The notes under the pieces are model-generated. The model had not been told where the DNA came from and did not search any database. It worked only from the letters and a program-made list of their open reading frames with translations. From JAQBGV01 sp032128395 (GTDB lineage Bacteria > Planctomycetota > UBA8108 > UBA1146), in assembly GCA_032128395.1 (NCBI GenBank), contig JAQBGV010000158.1, positions 1 to 39,304 of the forward strand: a stretch of DNA of 39,304 bases. The letters are read 5' to 3'. The position numbers were made by a program, and so were the translations under genes. Shown piece by piece: positions 9,391 to 17,668 of the stretch (positions are counted from its first letter, which is position 1; every line of letters starts with the position of its first letter).

Positions 9391-9579
9391 AGATGGTTTC
9401 GTTCACCGTGGGGCTCGGATGACCGTGGGACTCTCCGAGCGGAATCACGGTGAAGTCGAGTTGCGGGCCCGGGATGGGCGATCGGACGGAGTCTATTCAC
9501 TCGCCGCGGGCGGTGCAACCGGGGCCAAGGCCATCCGAGTCTCGAGACCACCCCGATCGCCCCTCTCGGGAGGGCGGGA

Positions 9580-12519
9580 TCAGGGAGACGGGGTCAGGTC
9601 CTCCTCCACCCGCTCACCTGCCCAACGCTCCCACCAACGCGTGGAGATCCGGCCTCTGATCTCCAGCGCTCCGACGAGAATCTCGGAGTGGTACGTCCGA
9701 AACTCGACGGTTCCGAGGCGGGCCCTGCTCGCCGGTACGGGGAAGACCTGGTCGAACTGCCCCTCCCAGGCGAAGCGGAGCGCGAGCGCGGAGCTCCGGA
9801 GCGTCAGGAGGACTTTCTCGTTCTTCGGCACTCTCGGTTCGACCCGAGCGAGCGAGAGCCGACTTCCGTCCCCGACCTCCGCCGCCTCGAGCGGACCGCA
9901 GATGTTCGCGGGGAGAAACACGGGAATATCTCCCTCGATACGGGCCACGAGCTGCGTCGGAGGGCGGAACCCGAGCGCGAAGAGGTCCCCCCGGGCGATC
10001 TCTCCGTCGCCGCGTGCGAACAGGACCAGGTTCACGTTCGGAGCGCTCGGGACGCGGGAGACCACCTCGGTCCGGACCTCGAGCTCACCCTCGAACAGGT
10101 CTGCCTCCCCCGCTCCCGTGAGATGCACCGACCCACGAACTTCCATCGCCCGCCCGACCGGCCGTCGACGGCCGCGCCCCGCTCCGGTGGGAACCCAGGG
10201 GTCGAGGGCACCCTCCATGGAAAAGTCGAAGACGAGGGTGATGTTCCGATCCGGGGACCATTCCCCGGTCGCCCCGGGGAAAGCGTCGAGAGGTCCGACT
10301 CCGAGCCAGTACGCCCGGCACCACTCCTCGAGCTCCGCGCGCTCCGATGCCCAGAGTTGCGGCGGAACCGCCCGCACGATCGACCGCGCGGCCGCGCGCG
10401 CATCCGCCGCCACGCCATCGGCGTGGGCATTCCGCCCTTCGGCGAGCCAACCGCCGAGGTCGGCGTTCGCTTCTCGTTCACGACGCAGCCTCGCGTCGAC
10501 GAGCCAACCGGGGAGGGGATCGATCGTCTCCGCTTCGGTGATCGCATCCGCATCTCCGAGGAGATAGCGCAGGAGAAGTTGGGACTCGGCGGTCACCGGT
10601 TCGGCGACGAATTCTGCGCGCTGCTCATCGGCGAGTTCGAGCAGTGAGAGAGTGCGTGTCTCCCGGAGCCCCGCGAGCTTGACCTCGAATTCGGTCTCCG
10701 CGACTCGCACGATCCGCCCTCGCAACCTCTCCCCATCGCGGAGTCGGTACGCGTGAGCGGTCGTGTTCCGAACCGGTTCCGCGAGCGCCGCCGCAATCTC
10801 GATCGCGAACCCACGCGCCCTCCCGACTCGCTCCGACCAGTCTTGGCGACGACCCAAGAGCTCGGGGAACTCGCCCTCTCCCGGTTGCGACCCGAGAGCG
10901 GAAACGGCGGCGCTCCAGTCCCCGGCCCGGGCTCGCTCGTGCGCCAGGGTGACGGCCGCATCGACGGTCCGCAGCACCGCTTCGTACCGGGTGGCGGTCT
11001 CGAGGAGCGCGGTCCGCTCTCGTTCCGCCCACAACTGATCTTCTGCGAAAAGACCGTGGAGTGCGCGCCCGAGTTCGGTCGCGCCGCTGCGAAAACGACG
11101 TTCCATACGCGAGATCGTGGCGACCTGGTCGAGGGTCCGTCGATTCTTCTTGGCCCGGGTCCACAGCCTCTCGCGGAGGTTCTCCACCGCCGGGTCCACT
11201 TCGGGGAGCAACCTCTGGCCACCCTCCGCGAGGAAGCGGCTGCGGAACGGCTCGAGGAGGGACTCCGCCGCGGCGATGCGACCGGCGGCGAGCTCGACCT
11301 CGAATCCGCCGCGCAGTTGGGTCCACTCCTCATCGAGGGCGAGCGTGCGAACCAGGTCATCGCATTCGAGTTCGTGATGCGCGGTCGCCGCGGCGCGGGT
11401 GCCGGGGTGATCCGTTTCCACGACAGCAAGGGCACGGCGCACCGGTTCGGCGAGAAGCACCCAGAATTCCCGATTCTCGGTTTCGTCGGCCGCACCGGGA
11501 AGGGCACCCTCGAGCGCCACCCAGCCCCGTTCCTCGGCTTGGCGGCGCGCGATCTCGGCGGGGCCGACCGGCGCGGGAACCGGATCGATGCTCACCCCTC
11601 CCCCCGGATCTCCGTTCATGCCGACGGTTCCACCCGATCCACCGGACCCCCGGCCGGAAGGTGTCGTCCCTTCCGGTTCGGCGAGGAAGCTCACGGTCCC
11701 CCACACCGCGAGCACTGCGATGAGGATCGCACCGATCGCCCAGTGCACTGCGTGGGAGCGTTTCTTCGGCGCGAGAGCCTCTCGCGCGCGCGAGAATGCC
11801 GCGATGACCGCCTCGACGGTCGCATCATCGGGGACCTCGGTGAGGGCTGCCTGTGCGCGACGCCAGGGAGGTGGGACCGCACCACCGTTCGTCGCGGCCA
11901 TCGCGCGCCCGGCGAGCTCGAAGGTCTGCACCGCATCTTTCGGCCGCGCCGGATTCCCGGGGATCTCCTTCGGCAACGACGAGTGCTGGGGGATCGGACT
12001 TCCGATCGGCACCAGCCAACCGAGATCGGCGACGACGAATTCACCCGCCGGGAGTCGACGCCACGCGGCGTTGGGGATCGGGAGAAGGAGGAGACCTTCG
12101 GCGAGGACTCGGCTCCACAGATCGACCGCGACGAGGGTCAGCGCACCCCACCCCTCCTCGCCCCCGACGGAGGCGACGGTGAGGGGGATTCCCTCCGCCT
12201 CATCGACGACGAGGTATCGATACCCTCGCACCGTCCCTTCGTCGATCGCGCGGAGCGCCCCGTCGCCGTCGAAACGGACGACGGTGGCGATCTCGCGTGC
12301 GAAATACTCGTGGGCGACCGGGAGCCCGGGTCCCAGCACCTTGAGGAGGACGTGGCGGTCCATCCGCACCTGCACCGCCCGCACCCACACCCCGAAGCTC
12401 GGCGCGCTCCCGAGCATCTCTACCGGCTGGTAGCCGGGGATCGTGACCCCACCCTCCGCCGGGGCCGAGGGCCCTGGGCCGGAGAGTCCGGAGCCGGGAG
12501 GCGGTAGATCGGGCGGCAT
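9580..12519 (-). CDS. Degenerate protein-kinase-like membrane protein with large outer domain
   Basis: A 979-residue protein with an ATG at 12519 and a GGGAG 7 nt upstream. The N-terminus resembles a Ser/Thr kinase: IPGYQPVEMLGSAPSFGVW in place of the Gly-rich loop, Lys60 in HVLLKVL, Glu76 in a helix-C-like FAREI, and a DLG (165-167) where DFG would be. The catalytic loop HRD is missing (LLLPIPNAAWRR stands there), and the C-lobe is short, so it is probably a pseudokinase. One membrane helix lies at about 259-281. The outer part has helical repeats, then an SH3/LSm-like beta segment (DGERLRGRIVRVAETEFEVK) and a C-terminal beta-sandwich-like domain. It lies 223 bp upstream of two metalloprotease genes and could share their transcript. 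A signalling or scaffold role is inference. Confidence 0.8.
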   Translation of the reverse strand: MPPDLPPPGSGLSGPGPSAPAEGGVTIPGYQPVEMLGSAPSFGVWVRAVQVRMDRHVLLKVLGPGLPVAHEYFAREIATVVRFDGDGALRAIDEGTVRGYRYLVVDEAEGIPLTVASVGGEEGWGALTLVAVDLWSRVLAEGLLLLPIPNAAWRRLPAGEFVVADLGWLVPIGSPIPQHSSLPKEIPGNPARPKDAVQTFELAGRAMAATNGGAVPPPWRRAQAALTEVPDDATVEAVIAAFSRAREALAPKKRSHAVHWAIGAILIAVLAVWGTVSFLAEPEGTTPSGRGSGGSGGTVGMNGDPGGGVSIDPVPAPVGPAEIARRQAEERGWVALEGALPGAADETENREFWVLLAEPVRRALAVVETDHPGTRAAATAHHELECDDLVRTLALDEEWTQLRGGFEVELAAGRIAAAESLLEPFRSRFLAEGGQRLLPEVDPAVENLRERLWTRAKKNRRTLDQVATISRMERRFRSGATELGRALHGLFAEDQLWAERERTALLETATRYEAVLRTVDAAVTLAHERARAGDWSAAVSALGSQPGEGEFPELLGRRQDWSERVGRARGFAIEIAAALAEPVRNTTAHAYRLRDGERLRGRIVRVAETEFEVKLAGLRETRTLSLLELADEQRAEFVAEPVTAESQLLLRYLLGDADAITEAETIDPLPGWLVDARLRREREANADLGGWLAEGRNAHADGVAADARAAARSIVRAVPPQLWASERAELEEWCRAYWLGVGPLDAFPGATGEWSPDRNITLVFDFSMEGALDPWVPTGAGRGRRRPVGRAMEVRGSVHLTGAGEADLFEGELEVRTEVVSRVPSAPNVNLVLFARGDGEIARGDLFALGFRPPTQLVARIEGDIPVFLPANICGPLEAAEVGDGSRLSLARVEPRVPKNEKVLLTLRSSALALRFAWEGQFDQVFPVPASRARLGTVEFRTYHSEILVGALEIRGRISTRWWERWAGERVEEDLTPSP

Positions 12520-12711
12520 CGAATCTCCCTCGGGACCGCGGCGGATGATCCGCGCGGTTCACGCCAGGCTACCGCTCCAGCCCCGTCTCCTGCAACCGCG
12601 GGGGAGAGTGGAACTTTCCTCCGAAGGGTGCGAGGCGGCCGAGTCCTCGTCCGTTTCTGCTCACGGGATCGAGGCGAGGTCCCGCAACCGCGGCTACCCA
12701 GTCGGGCTGCT

Positions 12712-14694
12712 CTAGGCCTTCAGCCGCTCGATCGCATCGCGCAACTCCGCCGCTCGCTCGAACTCGAGTCTGTCGGCGGCGTCGAGCATCTCCTTCTCGA
12801 GGACGGCGATACGCTCGTTCCGTGAGAAGCTGTCCAGCGTCTCGCGTACCACCGCGCGTTCGATCTCCCGCGCTCGGACCTCTTCGTCGACGGTGGTGCC
12901 GATCTGGCGGATCACACTCTTCGGAACGATCCCGTGCGCGCGATTGTGTTCCTCCTGCAACTTCCGTCGGCGCGTGGTCTCGGCGATCGCGCGTTCCATC
13001 GATCCGGTCATCCGATCGGCATAGAGGATCACCCGCGCCCGGACGTTCCGGGCCGCGCGGCCGATCGTCTGGACCAGGGAGGTCTCCGAACGGAGGAATC
13101 CCTCCTTGTCCGCGTCCATCACCGCGACCAGAGAGACCTCCGGCAGGTCGAGACCCTCCCGGAGCAGGTTCACCCCGACGCAGACGTCGTACTTGCCGCG
13201 GCGCAGGTCCTGCAGGATCTCCACGCGCTCGAGAGTGTTGATCTCCGAGTGCAGGTAACGGGCGCGAATCCGCGCCTCTTGGAAGTACTCGCTGAGGTCC
13301 TCCGACATCCGCTTGGTCAAAGTGGTGACGAGCACTCGGTCCCCGATCGCGACCGTCTTCTCGATCTGAGCCATCAGGTCGCCGACCTGTCCCGTCGCCG
13401 GGCGCACCTCGATCACGGGGTCGAGGAGACCGGTCGGGCGATTGATCACCTCGACCACCTCGCCGGCGGTGCGCCCGAGCTCGTACGGTCCGGGGGTCGC
13501 CGAAATGTACAGGACCTCTCTTTTCGCCTGCTCCCACTCCTCGAATCGCATCGGTCGATTGTCGAGCGCAGAAGGGAGGCGAAACCCGTGCTCGACGAGG
13601 GTCAACTTGCGCGAGCGGTCCCCCGCATGCATCCCACCGATCTGCGGCAAGGTGACGTGGGACTCGTCGACGAGGCAGAGGAATTCGTCGGGGAAGTAGT
13701 CATACAGATTGGCGGGTCGTACCCCAGGAGCGAGACCGGACATGTGCCGCGAGTAGTTCTCGATCCCCGGGCAGTAGCCGACCTCGCGCATCAGTTCGAG
13801 GTCGTACCGGGTGCGGGTGGCGAGTCGGTGCGCTTCCAGGTCCTTCCCCTCCGAACGCAATACTGCGAGACGCTCGGCGAGTTCGCTCTGGATCCCGTCG
13901 ACCGCCCGGTCGATCGTGTCCTCGGAGACGAGGAAGTGCTTCGCGGGGTAGATCGTGACCTCGGTGAGATCGCGCAGCACCTCGCCGGTCAGCCGGTGAA
14001 ACTCGTCGATCCGTTCGATCTCGTCCCCGAACATCTCGACGCGGTACCCGACCTCCTCGTACGCGGGGTGGATCTCGACGACATCTCCCCGCGCGCGGAA
14101 GGACCCGCGATCGGGGGAGAGGTCATCCCGCTGGTACTGAATTTCGATCAAGCGGCGGAGCAGATCGTCGCGGTCGATGGTGCCCCCCACCTGCAGGGGG
14201 ATGGTCTTCTTGCGGTACTCCTCCGGAGAACCGAGGCCGTAGATACAGGAGACGCTGGCGACGATCACCACGTCTGGGCGGTTCATCAGACTCGAAGTCG
14301 CGCTCAACCGAAGCCGGTCGATGTCCGCGTTGATCGAGGCGTCCTTCTCGATGTAGATGTCGCGCTGCGGGATGTACGCCTCGGGTTGGTAGTAGTCGTA
14401 GTAGCTGACGAAGTATTCGACCGCGTTCTCGGGGAGGAATCGCTTCAGCTCACTGTACAGCTGGGCCGCGAGGGTCTTGTTGTGACTGATCAGCAGCGTC
14501 GGGATCCCGCGGCGCGCGATGAGATGCGCCATCATGTAGGTCTTCCCCGAGCCCGTGACCCCGAGCAGGACCTGCTCTCTCCGTCCCTCGGCGAAACCGC
14601 GCGAGAGCCGGTCGAGCGCCTCCGGCTGGTCTCCCGCGGGCTCGTAGTCGGAGACGACGACGAAGGGGGACCCCTCCACGGAATAACGTGGCAT
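12712..14694 (-). CDS. uvrB: Excinuclease ABC subunit B
   Basis: UvrB, 660 residues, the normal length. It is the damage-verifying helicase of nucleotide excision repair, acting in the cytoplasm with UvrA and UvrC. Visible motifs are Walker A GVTGSGKT (45-52), the damage-probing beta-hairpin YYDYYQPEAYIPQ (about 97-110), the DESH box in LVDESHVTLPQ, motif V/VI QTIGRAARN, and a C-terminal UVR domain ending in EFERAAELRDAIERLKA. I chose the ATG at 14694 because it overlaps the upstream ComEA-like gene's TGA as TGATG; an in-frame start at 14718 is possible. It is the last gene of a four-gene minus-strand run. No other uvr gene lies in the window. Confidence 0.98.
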   Translation of the reverse strand: MPRYSVEGSPFVVVSDYEPAGDQPEALDRLSRGFAEGRREQVLLGVTGSGKTYMMAHLIARRGIPTLLISHNKTLAAQLYSELKRFLPENAVEYFVSYYDYYQPEAYIPQRDIYIEKDASINADIDRLRLSATSSLMNRPDVVIVASVSCIYGLGSPEEYRKKTIPLQVGGTIDRDDLLRRLIEIQYQRDDLSPDRGSFRARGDVVEIHPAYEEVGYRVEMFGDEIERIDEFHRLTGEVLRDLTEVTIYPAKHFLVSEDTIDRAVDGIQSELAERLAVLRSEGKDLEAHRLATRTRYDLELMREVGYCPGIENYSRHMSGLAPGVRPANLYDYFPDEFLCLVDESHVTLPQIGGMHAGDRSRKLTLVEHGFRLPSALDNRPMRFEEWEQAKREVLYISATPGPYELGRTAGEVVEVINRPTGLLDPVIEVRPATGQVGDLMAQIEKTVAIGDRVLVTTLTKRMSEDLSEYFQEARIRARYLHSEINTLERVEILQDLRRGKYDVCVGVNLLREGLDLPEVSLVAVMDADKEGFLRSETSLVQTIGRAARNVRARVILYADRMTGSMERAIAETTRRRKLQEEHNRAHGIVPKSVIRQIGTTVDEEVRAREIERAVVRETLDSFSRNERIAVLEKEMLDAADRLEFERAAELRDAIERLKA

Positions 14695-15083
14695 CAGCGC
14701 TGCTCCGAAACGGACCATTCAGGGGCTTCCGAAACTGGGCCGAGGCGGAGCCAGGGACGCGCCCGTTCGATCGCACCGTCTGGGACCCCTGGAATCGCCT
14801 GCACCTCGGCGAGGTCGGAGAATCCGCCGTGCTCTTCACGCGCACGGACGATGCGTTTCGCGAGGGCTTCGCCGATCCCCTCGATGAGGAGCAGGCGCGG
14901 CCACGGGTCGCGATTGAGATCGATCGTGACGGGAGGGACCGGTCGATCGGGGAGGCGAACGCCGTCGGCAGGACCGGGCCGACGCGCCGAGATCGTGAGT
15001 GCGAGGGCGATCCAGAGGAGGAGAAGAGCTCCCCGCGGGAGCCCGACCAGCGGCGAGGGGGCCGAGCGAGTGCGGCGCGTCAC
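14694..15083 (-). CDS. ComEA-like helix-hairpin-helix protein
   Basis: A 129-residue protein with one N-terminal membrane segment (about 18-33, RGALLLLWIALALTIS) and a C-terminal double helix-hairpin-helix region. The pattern is IDLNRDPWPRLLLIEGIGEA, then AKRIVRAREEHGGFSDLAEV and IPGVPDGAIERARPWL, matching the ComEA/T2SK-type DNA-binding fold. ComEA binds incoming double-stranded DNA during natural transformation, but many bacteria carry ComEA-like proteins without proven competence. The start is a GTG 6 nt after the DUF192 stop, and the stop overlaps uvrB as TGATG, so translation is coupled. A role in DNA uptake is only inference; no other competence gene is visible here. Confidence 0.85.
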   Translation of the reverse strand: MTRRTRSAPSPLVGLPRGALLLLWIALALTISARRPGPADGVRLPDRPVPPVTIDLNRDPWPRLLLIEGIGEALAKRIVRAREEHGGFSDLAEVQAIPGVPDGAIERARPWLRLGPVSEAPEWSVSEQR

Positions 15084-15089
15084 AGCCGC

Positions 15090-15614
15090 CTACTGGACTC
15101 GGATGTTTCGCGGCAGCTCCAGTCCTTCGACCTTCGCGCCCGCTTCGATCCCGTGAGCCTCGAACCAGCCCGCGTTCGTCTCCAGCGCGTACCGCACCGA
15201 CTGGCTCGACCGGTAGCTGGGCGGCCTCCCGGAGAAATCGGAGGGGAGACAGGTCATCCGCAGCAGATCGACGATCTTCCCCTCGTCATCTAGGTAGGCG
15301 ATGTCGAGGTCGATGAAGCAGTTCTTCATCCAGAATCCCTGTGGCTTCGGTTGGGGGAAGACGAACAGCATCCCGCCGTTCTCCGCGAGAGTCGTGCGAT
15401 ACATCAATCCCGTCTCCCGCCTCCCCGGATCTGCCGCGATCTCCACCTCGAGCTCGTGCCCGGCGACCCGCACCCGGTGGAGTCCGACCGATACCGTCCG
15501 GCCGGGATCACTTCCGCAGCTGGACCCCATCAAGAGCAGCGGGGCGATCGTGCCGAAGACGATCCAGCAGAGTAGGGTCGATCGGGGCACCGGCCATCGA
15601 GGTAGGGAGTTCAT
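15090..15614 (-). CDS. DUF192 family exported protein
   Basis: A 174-residue protein with an N-terminal hydrophobic export signal (about 12-32), followed by Cys33 in SSCGSDPG that may or may not be a lipidation site, because the preceding residues are a poor lipobox. The rest matches DUF192: an EIAADPGRRETGLMYR motif, then GMLFVFPQ, FWMKNCFIDLDIAYLD and a C-terminal ALETNAGWFEAHGIEAGAKV. The biochemical function of the family is unknown. The ATG overlaps the DUF2062 stop as ATGA. The length is normal for a secreted member of the family. Confidence 0.92.
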   Translation of the reverse strand: MNSLPRWPVPRSTLLCWIVFGTIAPLLLMGSSCGSDPGRTVSVGLHRVRVAGHELEVEIAADPGRRETGLMYRTTLAENGGMLFVFPQPKPQGFWMKNCFIDLDIAYLDDEGKIVDLLRMTCLPSDFSGRPPSYRSSQSVRYALETNAGWFEAHGIEAGAKVEGLELPRNIRVQ

Positions 15615-16228
15615 CGCAACAGCTCCTCTCTCTCCACCTCCGGGAGCGCCCGCGGCTCGACGGCGGCGACCCTCGGGACAGACCCGATGGCGGACGACGT
15701 TTCGGCCCGGAGCTCTCGCAACCGCTCGTACGCGATCCTTGCCTCGTGGCGGGTTCGGTTCGATCGAACCGCACGCCGAGTCAACGGATAGAGCGGCACG
15801 CCGAGAACGATGCCGATCAGGGAGCCGCCGATCATCATCGGGACGAACAACTCCCCGGTCAGCACGATCAACGCCTCCCGGATCCCCCCGATCATGCCCG
15901 CAGCCTTGATCTGTTGCCAGCTCGCATCGAAAGCAGCTTCAGAGATCATCTCGTTCCCCGTGATCACCGAACCCAGCCAGTAGTCGATCCAGTAGATCGG
16001 GATCATGGTCAGGGGATTCGAGATGAACACCATCACGACCGCCGCGACCCGATTCGCCCGGACCGCCGTGCAGACAACTGCCGCGAGGATGATCTGAATT
16101 CCGACGGTCGGGGTCATCGCGAGGAACATGCCGATCGCTGTCCCCAGGGCGATGGCGTGCGGGGTGTCATTGATCTGGAGGATCAGTCGGAGCTTCCGCT
16201 GGAGGAAGCCTGGGTCGCCACCCGCCAT
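15611..16228 (-). CDS. DUF2062 family membrane protein
   Basis: A 205-residue integral membrane protein. I chose the ATG at 16228 (MAGGDPGFLQRKLRL); the upstream extension to 16411 is Arg/Pro-rich and unlikely. The DUF2062 core is seen as HAIALGTAIGMFLAMTPTVG, then VCTAVRANRVAAVVMVFISN followed by PLTMIPIYWIDYWLG. Another membrane hairpin lies near residues 140-170 and a charged cytoplasmic tail follows. The molecular role of the family is not established. It is the first gene of the run leading to DUF192, the ComEA-like gene and uvrB, and its stop overlaps the next ATG by 4 nt. Confidence 0.88.
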   Translation of the reverse strand: MAGGDPGFLQRKLRLILQINDTPHAIALGTAIGMFLAMTPTVGIQIILAAVVCTAVRANRVAAVVMVFISNPLTMIPIYWIDYWLGSVITGNEMISEAAFDASWQQIKAAGMIGGIREALIVLTGELFVPMMIGGSLIGIVLGVPLYPLTRRAVRSNRTRHEARIAYERLRELRAETSSAIGSVPRVAAVEPRALPEVEREELLR

Positions 16229-16481
16229 GCTGCTCCGTAGTCTCGTCTGGGTACTCGTGACTGGCACATGGGCGTCCGGGCCGACGCTCGGACGCCAAAG
16301 GAGTCTATCTGCCTCCCGAGCGATCGGCGAGTAGGGGCGACCAACGCCCGAATCTGGACGCCGCGACTCGGGTTCGCTTCGGCTGACTACGGGCCGTAGG
16401 GCAGGGTGCACCCGCTTCCGACTCCTCCCGCCCCGAAGCGGGGCGGGGCGGCCACAAGAACGGGCGGTCCGAGTCGGACCA

Positions 16482-17387
16482 CTACCGCTCGGCCCATTTC
16501 AAGTGCATGGAGAGATCGAGCGCGCGAACGGAGTGGGTCAGGGCACCGATCGACACTCGACCGACGCCGGACTTCGCATATGCGGCGATCGTGGCTCCGG
16601 TGATCCCTCCTGACGCTTCGAGGGCTGCTTTGTCGATGGAGATCCCGGCGGCGTGCGCCGCCGCGATCCAGCGAGCGATCTCCTCGGGGGTCCGATTGTC
16701 GATCATGATCCGCTCCGTACCCGCGGAGAGAGCAGACCGGAACGACTCCTCGTCCTCGACCTCGATCTCGATCGAAGCCCCAGGAGCCGCGCGGCGGAGC
16801 CGATCGACGATCTGCGGGATCTCCTCCGCCCCGCCCGTGCCGAACAGGGCGCGGTGGTTCTCCTTGACCAAGGGAAACTCCGCGAGGTCGAAGCGATGAT
16901 TGACTCCCCCGCCAGCGTGGACCGCCCGACGCTGGAGGATGCGAGCCCCGGGAAAAGTCTTCCGAGTATCGAGGACGGCAGTCCCCCCCGCACGCCCCAC
17001 CCATTCCGCGGTGCGGGTCGCGATCCCTCCCAGGTGACCGAGAAGATTCATCGCTGTGCGCTCACCTGCGAGGAGGGGAATCGCGGCGCCGGCGATCTCG
17101 AACACGACCTCACCCGCCTCGATATGGACTCCATCGGGAGCCGCACACCGAAGATCGACCGTGGAATCGAGTCGGCGGAAGACCGCCTCGGCCGCTCGGG
17201 ACCCACACATCACGCCGGATTCACGGACGGTGATCGTCGCGAGCGCCCGGCGGGCATCGTCGTCGAGCAGAGCGCGCGAGGTGACATCCTCTTGCGCACG
17301 ATCTTCGGCGAGAGCAGCGTCGATGAGGCGATCCAGGACCGCCCGGACATCCGGGCGATCCCAGAAACTCGAGTCGGGCTCCAGCAC
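16482..17387 (-). CDS. nadC: Nicotinate-nucleotide pyrophosphorylase (carboxylating)
   Basis: NadC, quinolinate phosphoribosyltransferase. It converts quinolinate and PRPP to nicotinate mononucleotide, CO2 and pyrophosphate in de novo NAD synthesis. Recognised blocks are AEDRAQEDVTSRAL, ERTAMNLLGHLGGIAT, LDTRKTFPGAR, GGGVNHRFDLAEFPLVKENH, EIEVEDEESF, MIDNRTPEEI, EASGGITGATI and VGRVSIGALTHS. I favour the GTG at 17387 because GGAGGGAAGGG lies just before it, giving 301 residues, a normal length. An ATG at 17477 in the same frame has no ribosome site and adds a low-quality N-terminus. It lies 253 bp upstream of the DUF2062 operon on the same strand. No other nad gene is in the window. Confidence 0.95.
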   Translation of the reverse strand: MLEPDSSFWDRPDVRAVLDRLIDAALAEDRAQEDVTSRALLDDDARRALATITVRESGVMCGSRAAEAVFRRLDSTVDLRCAAPDGVHIEAGEVVFEIAGAAIPLLAGERTAMNLLGHLGGIATRTAEWVGRAGGTAVLDTRKTFPGARILQRRAVHAGGGVNHRFDLAEFPLVKENHRALFGTGGAEEIPQIVDRLRRAAPGASIEIEVEDEESFRSALSAGTERIMIDNRTPEEIARWIAAAHAAGISIDKAALEASGGITGATIAAYAKSGVGRVSIGALTHSVRALDLSMHLKWAER

Positions 17388-17668
17388 GACGATCCCTTCC
17401 CTCCGAGATGACCCCGCCCTCGAGGTACGAGGTTCGATTTCGACTTCCGCTCCGGGCCCTCCGCTACGGGACCGCATTATTCACGAAGTTCGCCTGGGGT
17501 CGCCCCTGGAACCCGGGGAAGCCGCTGGACGGCCGGGATAGACCCCTCGGAGGCTGTCGGAAAACCTCGATTCTCCAGACGGGATGACTTTTTCGATGGG
17601 TTGTGAGGAAGAGCCCCACCGGGGGTTCGTGATAGGATTCTGGCGAACGGAAGGAGGGCTTTGCTCCG

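Noticed and set aside
10753..12507. A 584-residue plus-strand frame opposite the pseudokinase gene
   Set aside because: No motif or ribosome site; composition is that of antisense GC-rich DNA.
12934..15156. A 740-residue open frame on the plus strand opposite uvrB
   Set aside because: It is the mirror of the well-recognised UvrB frame and arises from GC-rich third positions; it has no recognisable motif.
15090..15614. Lipoprotein call for the DUF192 protein
   Set aside because: The residues before the Cys (MGSSC) are a poor lipobox, so only an export signal is claimed.
16428..16446. A GC-rich hairpin CCGCCCCG-AAG-CGGGGCGG downstream of nadC
   Set aside because: The stem is perfect, but no T-run follows on the minus strand, so I did not call it a terminator.
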